The notes beneath the pieces were generated by a model that was not told where the DNA came from, made no database searches, and saw nothing but the letters and a program-made list of their open reading frames with translations. Below, piece after piece: positions 47,817 through 57,050 of a DNA stretch of 64,000 nucleotides (positions are counted from its first letter, which is position 1; every line of letters begins with the position of its first letter). The position numbers and the translations under genes are program-made. The stretch is from positions 1-64,000 of IMG/VR virus record IMGVR_UViG_3300025141_000072, one strand, 5' to 3'. The stretch is from a virus.

Positions 47817-47848
47817 TAACCCCGACCCGGCCTGTGGAGAACGCTGTG

Positions 47849-48793
47849 GATGAGCTCTGGGACGAACTGGTGAAGGGCATGTCGGGCGACGACACGTTCC
47901 GCTACTTCGCGCCGCTCTCGTTCTTCGAGAAGGCCAACGCGCCCAAAGGCGAAGAACGCCGTTTCGGCGGCATCTCCACGACGGACGAGAAGGACCAGGA
48001 GGGGGAGAACATCCTCCAACGCGGCCTCGACTTCGACAGCTACTTCATGAAGAAGGGCTGGTTCAACGACAACCACGCCAAGAACGCCGGCGGCATCGTC
48101 GGGTACCCGTCCAGCGTCCAGTTCTTCAAGAAGGGCGCGCGACTGCCTGACGGTCAAACGGCCAAGGCGAACCTGCACTGGACCGAGGGCTACTTGCTCA
48201 ACGGCCACCCGCCCGCCGACGCCATCTGGTCGGCCGGCATGGCCCTGCAGAAGTCCGGTGGGCGCCGAAGTCTTGGGCAGTCCATTGAAGGCAAGGTGCT
48301 TCGGCGGTCAGGGCCGAACAACAAGACGATCGCCCGCGCGCTCGTGCGCAACGTGGCCATCACACACTGCCCCGTCAACGTGGGCAGCTCGCTCAACTTC
48401 CTCGCCAAAGCGCTCGTCGCAGCCGAAGAGGCCGACGGCGAAGAGAAGCAAGACGGTGACGAGGGCCAGTCCAAGGCGCCGAAGCCAGCGCAGAAGGACG
48501 AGAAGATCGCCGCGCTGGCCGTGGGCGCGCCCGGTGGTGACGGCGCCCCGGCGACCGGCCTCGGCGAGCAACCTGGGTCTTCGGCCGGGCGCATCCTCAC
48601 GGCGCAGTCGCTCGAGGGCGACCTGGTCAACACACTCGCGGAGGGCCGTTCGTCCGCCACACACAAGTCGCTGTCGCGCGGCCAGGCGATGGACCTGATC
48701 TTTGCGCGGTTCCCGAGGCTCAGCGCCGCCGAAGCCGGCCGCATGCTCGACCTCACTTACACGATGAAACAGAAGGGGCTTCTAGCGCCATGA
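47849..48793 (+). CDS. Putative head maturation protease
   Basis: 314 residues from GTG 47849 with GGAG upstream; GTG 47834 is also possible. FEKANAPKGEERRFGGISTTDEKDQEGENIL, FMKKGWFNDNHAKNAGGIVGYP and WTEGYLLNGHPP match, in my memory, phage proteins between portal and capsid annotated as prohead proteases; LGQSIEGKV and VRNVAITHCPVN also fit. The His/Ser catalytic residues cannot be named with certainty. A Lys/Glu-rich linker precedes a C-terminal helical part. Follows an attenuator-like leader. Confidence 0.7.
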   Translation, partial: DELWDELVKGMSGDDTFRYFAPLSFFEKANAPKGEERRFGGISTTDEKDQEGENILQRGLDFDSYFMKKGWFNDNHAKNAGGIVGYPSSVQFFKKGARLPDGQTAKANLHWTEGYLLNGHPPADAIWSAGMALQKSGGRRSLGQSIEGKVLRRSGPNNKTIARALVRNVAITHCPVNVGSSLNFLAKALVAAEEADGEEKQDGDEGQSKAPKPAQKDEKIAALAVGAPGGDGAPATGLGEQPGSSAGRILTAQSLEGDLVNTLAEGRSSATHKSLSRGQAMDLIFARFPRLSAAEAGRMLDLTYTMKQKGLLAP

Positions 48794-49593
48794 AGATGAC
48801 CAATTGCAAAGGGTGCAACAAGGAGTACCCGGACAACGTGCTCAACGACGGCAAGTGCAAGGGCTGCATGAGCAAGGGTGAGGAGAACACCGTGACTACG
48901 GACGAGCTCAAGAAGTCGATGGACAAGATCGAGCAGCTGACCAAGGCCGAGACGCCGGAGGCGCGCAAGCAGGACCTCCTGCAGAAGAGCCTGGACGGCA
49001 GCGCCACCGCCGAGGAGTCGGTCGAGCTGGCATCGCTGCTCAAGGGCGAGAAGCCTGCTGGCGCGGACGTCGCCGGCGACCTGACCAAGTCGCTCACCGA
49101 CGGTGACGACCTGCAGAAGTCGATCGACGTCAGCAGCGCGCTGGCCGACCTGGTCGGCAACCTCGAGAAGGCGCTCGGCTCCGTCGGCGAGCAGATCGAG
49201 AAGTCCGCGTCGCACCAAGGCGAGGTCAACCTCGTGCTGGCCAAGGGCCTGCTCGACAGCTGCAAGCTCACGGTCCAGACCAACGATCTGGTGAAGAGCC
49301 TGCAGACCGAGATCGAGTCCTACGGCCGCCAGCCGGCCGGACAGCGTCGCTCGGCGAGCACGCCGGCCGACGTGGTCAACAAGTCGCACGGCGGCCAGGC
49401 CCCGAGCGAGGACCAGATCACCAAGAGCGACGTCATCGGGCTCATGGAGGCCATGTACGACGAGGGTCGTACGCCGATGGCGCCGTGCGGCGAGGATCTC
49501 AACAAGGCCATCGCGAAGATGGAGAGCGTCGGCGACGTCAGCGCTCCCATGATGCGCGACCTGGCCGCGTACCGCTCCAAGCGGATGAACTAA
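48790..49593 (+). CDS. Scaffold-like coiled-coil protein with N-terminal zinc motif
   Basis: 267 residues. NCKGCNKEYP...GKCKGCMSKG is an N-terminal four-Cys motif. The rest is a long acidic and basic helix typical of scaffolding proteins, and it lies between protease and capsid. ATG 48790 overlaps the protease stop (ATGA). Role by position. Confidence 0.65.
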   Translation: MKMTNCKGCNKEYPDNVLNDGKCKGCMSKGEENTVTTDELKKSMDKIEQLTKAETPEARKQDLLQKSLDGSATAEESVELASLLKGEKPAGADVAGDLTKSLTDGDDLQKSIDVSSALADLVGNLEKALGSVGEQIEKSASHQGEVNLVLAKGLLDSCKLTVQTNDLVKSLQTEIESYGRQPAGQRRSASTPADVVNKSHGGQAPSEDQITKSDVIGLMEAMYDEGRTPMAPCGEDLNKAIAKMESVGDVSAPMMRDLAAYRSKRMN

Positions 49594-49639
49594 GGCACCG
49601 TCGAACACTCGGTTCCAACGGAAGAAGGAAGGAAACACG

Positions 49640-51091
49640 ATGCAAGGTCACAACATGGTGAGCTGGCGCGACTACGAGGGTGCCGACGGTCACGGGCAGG
49701 CAACTGTTCAGGACGTCGTCGAGCTCAAGAAGGCGCTGTCCGCAGGCTCTTCGATCAACGCGCCGGCGACCGCTGCCGGAGAGGGCTTCCCGCTCCGCGT
49801 CGAGAGCCTCGAGCGTACGCTCAAGAACACCACGTATCGGATGGAGCACATCCGCCTGTGGAAGAACATCCCGAAGGTCCCGGCCTACAACACGGTCGAG
49901 GAGTACAACCGGGTGAACGAGTACGGCGCGCACGACCAGGGCGCATTCATCCGAGAGGGTGAGCTTCCTGGCGAGACCGACGCGACGTACGAGCGGGTCT
50001 ACGCGACGGTGAAGTACCTCGGTACTCTTCGCCGCGTCACCCACGTCATGAGCCTGGTGAAGCCGGCTCACGGCAACGTCATCGCGCAAGAGACCGTCGC
50101 TGGTACCATGTACCTGCTCCGTCAGCTCGAGCGCGCGCTGTTCTACGCGGACTCCACGCTGGACACCGACCAGTTCGATGGCTTCGAGGCGCTGATCGCG
50201 AACAACGCGCCGGCGACGCACATCATCGACCTGCGCGGAGCCCCGCTCGCCGAGGACAACCTCATCGACGCGGCGCTGACCATCCAGAACGCGCCCGCGT
50301 ACGGCATCCCGACGCACCTCCACATCAACCCGGCGGTCAAGGCCGATCTCGTGAAGAGCTTCTTCCCGAAGGCGCGCTACGACCTGATGGAGAAGCAGGA
50401 CGGCATGGTCGGCCTGAACATCAACGGGTTCACCTCGCCGGCCGGCGACGTGCGCTTCGAGCCGAACGTCTTCATCGACGACGGCGGCGTGGTTCCGGGC
50501 GCGGCCGTTGGCCCCGCGGCCAACATCCCGGCGACGCCCCTGCTCACCGTGGCTCCGGCCGCGGGCGGCGCAGCGACCGGGCCCTTGTGGCTCGCGGGCA
50601 CGGGCGACCACGACGTGGGCGCCTACATCTGGCGCATCGTCGCGGTGAACCGCTTCGGCCAGAGCGCGTCTCGTCGGTTCCCCGCGGGCGCGGCGACGTT
50701 CACGCCCACGGCGGGCCAGTCGGTCACGATGACCACCACCGATGGTGGTGGCCCGGCCGCGTCGTACTTCAAGGTCTACCGGACCTTGCGGGCGGGCGCG
50801 GACCTGACCCAGCGGCTCATCCTGCGGGTGGCCAACGGCGGCGGCGCGGTGCTGATCACGGACCTCAACGCGAGGCTCCCGCGGACCACGACCGGGTTCA
50901 TGTTCCAACAGGACAACACGAACATGTCGTTCGCGCAGCTCGCGCCGATGATCAAGGTGCCCCTGGCCATCGTCGACACGGCGATTCGCTGGATGCAGCT
51001 CATCTACGGAACGCCGAAGCTGTACACGCCGAACCACAACGTCCTCTTCCGGAATATCGGACGCGCCGCCGACTTCGTCGGCACGCCGTAG
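49640..51091 (+). CDS. Major capsid protein with Ig/FN3-like insertion
   Basis: 483 residues from ATG 49640 behind GAAGGAAGG. N- and C-terminal parts (TYRMEHIRLWKNIPKVPAYNTVEEYN, VKYLGTLRRVTHVMSLVKPAHG, PLAIVDTAIRWMQLIYGTP) look HK97-like and match capsid position. Residues ~290-425 are inserted and beta-rich with YIWRIVAVNRFGQSASRRF and ASYFKVYRTLR, a fibronectin-III-like pattern that would decorate the capsid. A strong hairpin follows. Confidence 0.85.
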   Translation: MQGHNMVSWRDYEGADGHGQATVQDVVELKKALSAGSSINAPATAAGEGFPLRVESLERTLKNTTYRMEHIRLWKNIPKVPAYNTVEEYNRVNEYGAHDQGAFIREGELPGETDATYERVYATVKYLGTLRRVTHVMSLVKPAHGNVIAQETVAGTMYLLRQLERALFYADSTLDTDQFDGFEALIANNAPATHIIDLRGAPLAEDNLIDAALTIQNAPAYGIPTHLHINPAVKADLVKSFFPKARYDLMEKQDGMVGLNINGFTSPAGDVRFEPNVFIDDGGVVPGAAVGPAANIPATPLLTVAPAAGGAATGPLWLAGTGDHDVGAYIWRIVAVNRFGQSASRRFPAGAATFTPTAGQSVTMTTTDGGGPAASYFKVYRTLRAGADLTQRLILRVANGGGAVLITDLNARLPRTTTGFMFQQDNTNMSFAQLAPMIKVPLAIVDTAIRWMQLIYGTPKLYTPNHNVLFRNIGRAADFVGTP

Positions 51092-51119
51092 TCCTCGGGG
51101 ACGCCGAGCAAGCAGTAGA

Positions 51120-51152
51120 GCTGGGGGCTGGACGACCGGTCCAGCCCCCAGC
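51120..51152 (+). terminator. 14-bp perfect hairpin after the capsid gene
   Basis: GCTGGGGGCTGGAC at 51120-51133 pairs perfectly with GTCCAGCCCCCAGC at 51139-51152 around a 5-nt loop. GTTTCAG follows, a weak U-tract. It may partially terminate or mark an mRNA end after the highly expressed capsid gene. Confidence 0.7.
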
Positions 51153-51172
51153 GTTTCAGTAAGGAGACCTCG

Positions 51173-51520
51173 ATGGGCGCAGCGAAAGACAAGCACCTGC
51201 ACGACTTCATCCCGATGCGCGAGCTCGGCATCCGTAACCTCGTTGGCACACACCAACGTGGTCTGGGGATGCAGGTGGCCGTCGGGCAGTACACGGCCCT
51301 CGGCGCGGGCGCCGAGACGGTCTCGTTCGGCGACGACCTCGGTCTGCAGGACATGGCCGATACCAACTACGTCGTCGTTTGCACGGCCGACGACGGCGCG
51401 ATCGCCGCGGGCATCACGCGGACGGTCGACGGGTTCGACACACCAGCTGGCGTGTTCGCGCTCAACGACGTCATCGACGTAGTCGTGGTCGGTCAGATCG
51501 AAGGTCATCCGAACCCGTAA
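51173..51520 (+). CDS. Hypothetical structural protein, decoration-like
   Basis: 115 residues after TAAGGAGACCTCG. GQYTALGAGAETVSFGDDLGLQ, TNYVVVCTADDGAIA and DVIDVVVVGQI suggest a beta-sandwich of the size of phage decoration or head-tail proteins. Family not recognised. Lies right after the capsid gene. Confidence 0.65.
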   Translation: MGAAKDKHLHDFIPMRELGIRNLVGTHQRGLGMQVAVGQYTALGAGAETVSFGDDLGLQDMADTNYVVVCTADDGAIAAGITRTVDGFDTPAGVFALNDVIDVVVVGQIEGHPNP

Positions 51521-51532
51521 GCGAGGTAACGC

Positions 51533-51859
51533 ATGTCGGCCATTGGACTCAGAGGCCACCAACCGCGCGTGCGGCGGTTTGTGGGGGCCGTAGCGCCTGC
51601 GGACGCAGCTGCGGCCGTCGTGCGGCGGGACGCGCCGCAGCCCACGAGCTGGCTGCAGATCCGGAACGAGGAGGCGGCTGGAGGGAACCAGCTCCGCGTC
51701 TACTTCCTCGAGGCGGACTTCACAGCCAACGCGAATTTCATCGTGATCGAGCCGGCTTCTGAGTACGAAGGTCCGGCTGAGGTGAAGGAGTTCTGGGTGC
51801 GGTCCGTGGGCGGCGCGATTGCGGACGCGGTCGCCGTCTTCTACATGCGGAGAGGCTAA
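51533..51859 (+). CDS. Hypothetical structural protein
   Basis: 108 residues. LRVYFLEADFTANANFIVIEPAS and AVAVFYMRRG suggest a beta-rich virion part. Follows the previous gene by 12 nt. Function unknown. Confidence 0.62.
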   Translation: MSAIGLRGHQPRVRRFVGAVAPADAAAAVVRRDAPQPTSWLQIRNEEAAGGNQLRVYFLEADFTANANFIVIEPASEYEGPAEVKEFWVRSVGGAIADAVAVFYMRRG

Positions 51860-51862
51860 GCA

Positions 51863-52618
51863 ATGGGCATCTCGCAATCGCAGGGCGGTGGCGGCACAGC
51901 AGCAGAAGTCCTCGACGAAGCCATCGCCGTAGCCGGCAACGACTCGACGCTGAACTTCACGGGCGCAGGCGTTACTGCGACGCAAGACGGCGGCGACCCG
52001 AATCAGGTCAACATTGACATCCCAGGCGTTGCTGGCGGAGACCACGGCGTCCTCGTCGGTCTGGGTGACGACGACCATACTCAGTATCTGTTGGCCGACG
52101 GTACTCGTGCCTTGACCGGGCCAATGGACTTCGGCGGCGCGGCTCATACGAACGCCGAGAGCTTCGCGCTTGCCAACGCAGCCTGCAGCGGCATCTTCCG
52201 CGCGCTCGTCAACGCGATCGAGATCGGCGCGGTCAGCGCGCACAGCGTCCGGCTGATGGTCAGCAACGCGAAGAAGTTCCAGATCAACGCCAGCGTGATG
52301 GAGCTGACGAACGTCGGTGTCCGTCACGAGTACGTCGCGTACGGGGCCGGCAACGACACGCTCGCGGTGACGCAGAGCATTGTCGGTAAGACCGGTATCA
52401 CCGGCGGCGGCGATACAATGACGCTACCAGCTCCAGCGACAGCCGGCGCGGGTTGGATCTGCTCGATCACTGACGAGTCCGGCGGCGCCGGCACCGACCA
52501 CATCACGGTCGACGTCTCGGGCGGCGCGAACATCTCCGGCCAGGCGTCGGTGGACATCACCGAGGACTACGGGACGCTCAACGTCTACAGCAACGGGTCC
52601 GAATACTTCATCAGGTAG
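51863..52618 (+). CDS. Tail-fibre-like protein with DHTQYL repeat
   Basis: 251 residues. DHGVLVGLGDDDHTQYLLADGTRALTG is the phage tail-fibre repeat unit found in many tail proteins; the C-terminal half is beta-rich and Gly/Thr-rich. Probably part of a receptor-binding fibre or baseplate appendage. Confidence 0.72.
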   Translation: MGISQSQGGGGTAAEVLDEAIAVAGNDSTLNFTGAGVTATQDGGDPNQVNIDIPGVAGGDHGVLVGLGDDDHTQYLLADGTRALTGPMDFGGAAHTNAESFALANAACSGIFRALVNAIEIGAVSAHSVRLMVSNAKKFQINASVMELTNVGVRHEYVAYGAGNDTLAVTQSIVGKTGITGGGDTMTLPAPATAGAGWICSITDESGGAGTDHITVDVSGGANISGQASVDITEDYGTLNVYSNGSEYFIR

Positions 52619-52629
52619 GAGAGGCAACG

Positions 52630-52875
52630 ATGGCACGAGACAGAGTCAACATCGGCCGCGCGGTTCGTAGGCCCGTCGCGAACACGATCGACGTCGTCAA
52701 TGTCACCGCGCAGTTCGACGGCGACATGAACCTGACGAGCCTCGCGGTCTTCTTCACCTTGGAGGGTGACGAGACGGTTTACGAAGGCAGCGCGTTCACG
52801 CCCGGCGTGCCGGTCGGCCAGCTCCGCCGCGAAGTCCGGCGCGTCGCGAAGGCCGCAGCCGAGGCGCTCGGATGA
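52630..52875 (+). CDS. Hypothetical small structural protein
   Basis: 81 residues. Beta-rich first half (NTIDVVNVTAQFDGDMNLTSLAVFFTLEG), helical end. In the tail-fibre group, overlaps the next gene (ATGA). Function unknown. Confidence 0.62.
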   Translation: MARDRVNIGRAVRRPVANTIDVVNVTAQFDGDMNLTSLAVFFTLEGDETVYEGSAFTPGVPVGQLRREVRRVAKAAAEALG

Positions 52876-53210
52876 GCTACCTCGTACCGGCGCCGCACCA
52901 GGTGGTCATCCCGTCGCTGACGGCGTGGACCGGCGTCGCCGAGCGTCTCGTTGGCTCGGTCTACCTCCCCGTGCGCAAGATCCCGATCATCCGCGCGTAC
53001 TTGGGTGAGGAGACCGCGGCACACGACGCCTCGCTGCGGCTCCGTCGTGACACAGGTGGGGCTGAATTGACGACGCTGACCTCTGGCGCCCTCCCGGCCA
53101 ACGTGCAGGTTGTCGACGTCACCGTCGCCAACGCCGACTGGTACCACCTGTATCTGCTCACCGATGACGCGGCTGGCGTCTGCATCTGCACGGGCGTGCG
53201 CTTCGAGTAG
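52872..53210 (+). CDS. Beta-sandwich tail protein paralogous to the 55907 gene product
   Basis: 112 residues. LGEETAAHDASLRLRRD, then WYHLYLLTDDAAGVCICTGVRFE matches the C-terminal domain of the protein encoded at 55907-56458 (LGEETGTYDASLRIRK, WYELYLYSDNASGTAICTG) in order and spacing. Probably a jelly-roll tail domain. Confidence 0.68.
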   Translation: MSYLVPAPHQVVIPSLTAWTGVAERLVGSVYLPVRKIPIIRAYLGEETAAHDASLRLRRDTGGAELTTLTSGALPANVQVVDVTVANADWYHLYLLTDDAAGVCICTGVRFE

Positions 53211-53219
53211 GAGAGATCG

Positions 53220-54221
53220 ATGCCTGATTACGAAAAGAGTTGGACCCTTTCTTGGGACGTCGACGTCACCGGCGCATCGGCTGTGCTCACCGGCGCAGGC
53301 TGGGCCATCGCGCTCAAAGACCTGCTGCTCGATACCGCCGAAGCCGATGGCGGCGAGTGGACGATCGAAGGCTGCTCCGACGGGTCTGCTGTGGATGCTA
53401 CCGATCGCTGGGGCAGCGACACGTCAAAGGTCGTCTGGGATTCGGCCGGCCAGCCGCACTCGTGGATCGAGCTGTCGAAGACGTACCGCGGCACGACCTG
53501 GTACCTCATCATCGACTGCGCCAACACCGACGGCGAGACGTTGACCGTGGTGTACAGCCACACGGCTCCGTCCACTGGCGGAACGACCACGAACCGTCCG
53601 ACTACCGCGGGCGCGTCGGCGTACACGTACACCGACCAGTGCATCAGCCACGTCGGCGGGCAGACGATGTACTTCCACGGCTCTCGAAACGAGGACGGCG
53701 GCTTCCTCGTCTCGTCGGGCCGTACTGGACTCGACAAGCTCCCGCTCAACATGGTCTTCGCGACGTTGGAGACGACGCGTACGAACCTGGCCGACCCCTA
53801 CGCCGTCTGGTTCGGCTTGAAGTACAACGAGGCCGACACGTACGGTCCGTGGGAGCTGAACGACTCCAGCAACGGAATGGCCGACGACACGAACTTCGGG
53901 ATGTTCGACGAGACGGGTGCGACCGACGCGGATGGCTTCGAGTCGTGTCCTGGCTACACGGCACATACCCACATCACGACCAACCAGTCTGCGTGCGCGC
54001 AGTTCCCGATCGGTGGGGACGCAGTTGACGGCTCGTGGCCGACACTCCCGGTCCACGTCTTCAATGGCGACGCTGGGCAATACAGCTTGCGTGGCCGATG
54101 GGCCGATGTCTGGCAGACGAGCTTACAAAGTCAGCTCGGCGGTGCCCCGACGGGCGGTCCGTTCACTCACATCGTGACCGGATGGGTGGGCATCCCGAGC
54201 GATACGGAGCCGACGCACTAA
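53220..54221 (+). CDS. Tail-fibre or tailspike-associated protein
   Basis: 333 residues from ATG 53220. Beta-rich, with many Ser/Thr/Gly, two YTYTDQC and MYFHGSRNEDGG segments and TPAHTHIT-like loops. Fits a tail-tip protein; no enzyme motif seen. Overlaps the next start by TAATG. Confidence 0.62.
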   Translation: MPDYEKSWTLSWDVDVTGASAVLTGAGWAIALKDLLLDTAEADGGEWTIEGCSDGSAVDATDRWGSDTSKVVWDSAGQPHSWIELSKTYRGTTWYLIIDCANTDGETLTVVYSHTAPSTGGTTTNRPTTAGASAYTYTDQCISHVGGQTMYFHGSRNEDGGFLVSSGRTGLDKLPLNMVFATLETTRTNLADPYAVWFGLKYNEADTYGPWELNDSSNGMADDTNFGMFDETGATDADGFESCPGYTAHTHITTNQSACAQFPIGGDAVDGSWPTLPVHVFNGDAGQYSLRGRWADVWQTSLQSQLGGAPTGGPFTHIVTGWVGIPSDTEPTH

Positions 54222-54484
54222 TGGACATGTACGACAACCAACTGTTCGCGAACGCGCCGCTTAACATGCGGCAGTCGTCGCCGAGCGTTCGCATGTTCAA
54301 CACAGATCCGTCAGGCGGTGGTGGAGCGACGACGACGTACCACCTGCGCGCGTGGGACAGTGGACTCGTGCAGTACGTGACGTGGACGAGCGCGGACACG
54401 CCCGATCTCTCGCCAGCGTCCGGAGACACGACGCCGAACTACACCGGGACCCTCTCGGGCCACCACATCAGTTACACGACGTAG
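54221..54484 (+). CDS. Hypothetical tail protein
   Basis: 87 residues from ATG 54221. Contains SSPSVRMFNTDPS and a Thr/Gly-rich strand region (ATTTYHLRAWDSGLVQYVTW). In the fibre cluster; function unknown. Confidence 0.6.
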   Translation: MDMYDNQLFANAPLNMRQSSPSVRMFNTDPSGGGGATTTYHLRAWDSGLVQYVTWTSADTPDLSPASGDTTPNYTGTLSGHHISYTT

Positions 54485-54493
54485 GAGTCCCCC

Positions 54494-55903
54494 TTGCGCT
54501 ACGACATCGAGCACTTCTGGCAGGTTCCGGATGCGGACGACTATGCGCCGGCGATGGAGCGGGCGCAGCAGTGGATCCCACCGGACGGGCACATCGAGCT
54601 GGTCTTCGGGCCGAAGCTCTACCGCTTCAGCAAGAAGGTCGATCTCTACCGCGGCGTCAGCCTCATAGGACTGGAGTCGGTCGTCGGCATCAAGGGCGAC
54701 GCGACGCCGCAGGGCGGCAACGAGGCTGTCCCGACGCTGCACTTCGACAACAGCACCATCGGCTTCGAGATCCACTTCCCCGGCACGTACGCACCGGAAC
54801 CGGAAAGCCGCGGCACCGTCACGATGCGCAACCTGGTGCTCCACGGCTCAGGGCACCTGTCCGGGTTGGAGAACCACGGCATCCGCGTCCGAAACCGGCC
54901 CGTGCTCGACGGCATCACCGTCCGCCAGTTTGGCGGCGATGGCATCCATGCGTACTGCACGAGCCCCGTTTTGCCTGGAGGCGACGAGAACCCAGGCAAC
55001 TGCAACCTGATGAAGCTCAACAACGTCAGGTTGTACTTGAATGGTGGCCACGGTCTGTACCTGAACGGAGCGGACTCAAACGGCGGTGTGTTCATCGGGC
55101 TCGACGTCAACGCGAACGGGCAGGCGTTGCTCGAGGCCATCCAGATCTACGACTCCAGCTTCCTCGGAAACGTCTACATTGGCTTCCACATTGGCGGAAA
55201 TCAGTACGGCGGACGCGCAGTCGTCACGGACAACGCGAACGCTCGCTGCTTGTTGTTGGGCTGCTACGTCGAGGGCGTCAAAGGCCTGCACATGGTGCCC
55301 CCTTCGATGTCCGTCGGCGGCTTCTGTGGCCCCGAAGAGGGGGCCACTGCGCACATCGACGCGGACCTGAACGGGCTCGTGCGTGTGGAGCCCGGCGTGA
55401 CGTGCATGAACAGCGCCGGCGACAACGTCATCGAGACGCGTCTCGGCAGCGCAAAGATCGGCAACGTCGCTCTGGAGCTGCTCGTCGATCAATCGGCGAC
55501 GCAGCGCATCCACTACGCGAGAAAGAACCCCGGTTGGTGGGAGTTCATCGACAGCAATGCAGCCACGTTGATCGCCTTCGCGATCTCAACCAAATTCGCC
55601 GAAGAGGGCCGCGGTCAGATCTGGTTCCCGAACGGGCTCTACTTCGGAGGCATCAATAGCCCGCGAGGCAAGCAGACCACGGAGCTGCGCGGCGGCATTG
55701 AGGTCGTCGTCACCGAACTGGGCGGCGCAGCGCGAGCTGAAGGGCACGCCACTGCGCCTCCGCACGCTGGCGACTGGGCGCAGGGCGACAAGGTGTGGAA
55801 CTCCGAGCCTGCTGCCGGCGCTACGCTCGGCTGGATCTGCACGGTCTCCGGAACGCCGGGGACGTGGGCATCGATGGCTGCGATCGGGGACGAGGAGCCC
55901 TAG
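54494..55903 (+). CDS. Tailspike-like right-handed beta-helix protein
   Basis: 469 residues from TTG 54494 with TAGGAG upstream. Repeated short strands (RNLVLHGSGHLSGL, HGIRVRNRPVLDGITVRQFGGDG, NVRLYLNGGHGLYLNG) give the pattern of pectate-lyase-like beta helices used by tailspikes to bind and cut surface glycans. A C-terminal GDKVWNSEP..GWICTVSG motif is typical of trimeric fibre ends. Catalytic residues cannot be assigned. Confidence 0.78.
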   Translation: MRYDIEHFWQVPDADDYAPAMERAQQWIPPDGHIELVFGPKLYRFSKKVDLYRGVSLIGLESVVGIKGDATPQGGNEAVPTLHFDNSTIGFEIHFPGTYAPEPESRGTVTMRNLVLHGSGHLSGLENHGIRVRNRPVLDGITVRQFGGDGIHAYCTSPVLPGGDENPGNCNLMKLNNVRLYLNGGHGLYLNGADSNGGVFIGLDVNANGQALLEAIQIYDSSFLGNVYIGFHIGGNQYGGRAVVTDNANARCLLLGCYVEGVKGLHMVPPSMSVGGFCGPEEGATAHIDADLNGLVRVEPGVTCMNSAGDNVIETRLGSAKIGNVALELLVDQSATQRIHYARKNPGWWEFIDSNAATLIAFAISTKFAEEGRGQIWFPNGLYFGGINSPRGKQTTELRGGIEVVVTELGGAARAEGHATAPPHAGDWAQGDKVWNSEPAAGATLGWICTVSGTPGTWASMAAIGDEEP

Positions 55904-55906
55904 TCC

Positions 55907-56458
55907 GTGGGGCTCACCAAACCGAACGCGGGTTCTGGTGGGCTCGCGAAGCCTGAAGCGGGCGGCGGAGGCGGCGTGACCGATCACGGCGCCCTGACCG
56001 GGCTCGCCGACGACGACCATACTCAGTACGCACTCGCCGACGGGTCACGCGCGTTCACGGCGCCGGTCGGCGGGATCGCGCCAGTCGCGGGCGCCGACTT
56101 GGCGACGAAGACCTACGTGGACGGCGTGGTTGTCGCCGGGGCCATTCATGCGGTCCTGGCCATCACCGCCGTCACGGGGACGACGGAGACCTTGGTTGGC
56201 GCCGTGAAGCTCCCAGCCAACGCGAACACCTCGATCGCGGCCTGGCTTGGCGAAGAGACCGGCACGTACGATGCGAGCTTACGGATTCGGAAGGCGAGCG
56301 ACGCGACGGTCCTTGCGACGCTGGCGGCGTCCACTGCAACGCCGGCCGAGGTCACGGCCGCTGGGGTCAACGTCCCGAGCGAGGCTTGGTACGAGCTGTA
56401 CTTGTACTCCGACAATGCGAGCGGCACGGCGATCTGTACCGGGGTGAACTTCGGGTAA
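55907..56458 (+). CDS. Tail-fibre protein with DHTQY repeat and beta-sandwich
   Basis: 183 residues from GTG 55907. DHGALTGLADDDHTQYALADGSRAF is the same repeat as in the 51863 gene. The last ~100 residues are paralogous to the 52872 gene product. The two halves suggest modular exchange within the fibre genes. Confidence 0.7.
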   Translation: MGLTKPNAGSGGLAKPEAGGGGGVTDHGALTGLADDDHTQYALADGSRAFTAPVGGIAPVAGADLATKTYVDGVVVAGAIHAVLAITAVTGTTETLVGAVKLPANANTSIAAWLGEETGTYDASLRIRKASDATVLATLAASTATPAEVTAAGVNVPSEAWYELYLYSDNASGTAICTGVNFG

Positions 56459-56709
56459 TGCCGGAAGCCGCCATCAACGCCCTACAGTCGGTGTGGCCTC
56501 TGCTCGTCGCCGCCGTAGCGATCCTGCTCAGCGCCGGTGCCGCGATCGGGTGGTGGCTTGTTCATCACGGCACGGTTGGGCAGGAGGAGCGACTCCGTCG
56601 AGAACGCCGCGCCCGCATCCGTGAAGTCTTGGTCGCGTTCGACGTGTCGCCTGACCGCCGAGATGCCTGCGTGGACGCGCTCGAGCGGCTCATGGCATCC
56701 TGGGACTAG
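56458..56709 (+). CDS. Small membrane protein
   Basis: 83 residues from ATG 56458 (TAATG overlap). One transmembrane helix (VWPLLVAAVAILLSAGAAIGWWLV) followed by a basic helical tail. A holin or lysis role is possible by topology alone. Function unknown. Confidence 0.62.
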   Translation: MPEAAINALQSVWPLLVAAVAILLSAGAAIGWWLVHHGTVGQEERLRRERRARIREVLVAFDVSPDRRDACVDALERLMASWD

Positions 56710-56711
56710 TC

Positions 56712-56999
56712 GTGCCGCATCCGTTCATCCACTTCTTCTCGCTCGCGACGAAGCCGACGTACACACAGTCGTCTGTGCCGTTCGTCGGGACGCACGTCAT
56801 CGTCTCGAACGACGACAGCACGAACCACGCCGAGTTCTCGCTCGACGGCGGCACGACCGTGCATGGGCAGGTCCTCGCCGGCGAGACGCTGGAGCTGGAC
56901 GATCTCCGCTTCGCGACTGTCGACGTCCGCGACTACGCGAGCGGCTCGGCCGCGACGGTGCGGTGCTGGGTCACCAGCAAGACCGCGCAGCAGCTGTAG
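56712..56999 (+). CDS. Hypothetical protein
   Basis: 95 residues. Beta-rich (GTHVIVSNDDSTNHAEFSLDGG, TVHGQVLAGETLELDDL). Between the fibre genes and the glycan cluster. Function unknown. Confidence 0.6.
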   Translation: MPHPFIHFFSLATKPTYTQSSVPFVGTHVIVSNDDSTNHAEFSLDGGTTVHGQVLAGETLELDDLRFATVDVRDYASGSAATVRCWVTSKTAQQL

Positions 57000-57050
57000 C
57001 CTCGAGCTCTTCTTGCCGTCCGGACAGAAATGTGACAGCGTCCCTCCGGC

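Noticed and set aside
49538-52327. 929-codon minus frame opposite the capsid region
   Set aside because: It is antisense to the clear capsid and fibre genes, Arg/His/Val-rich, and has no domain motif.
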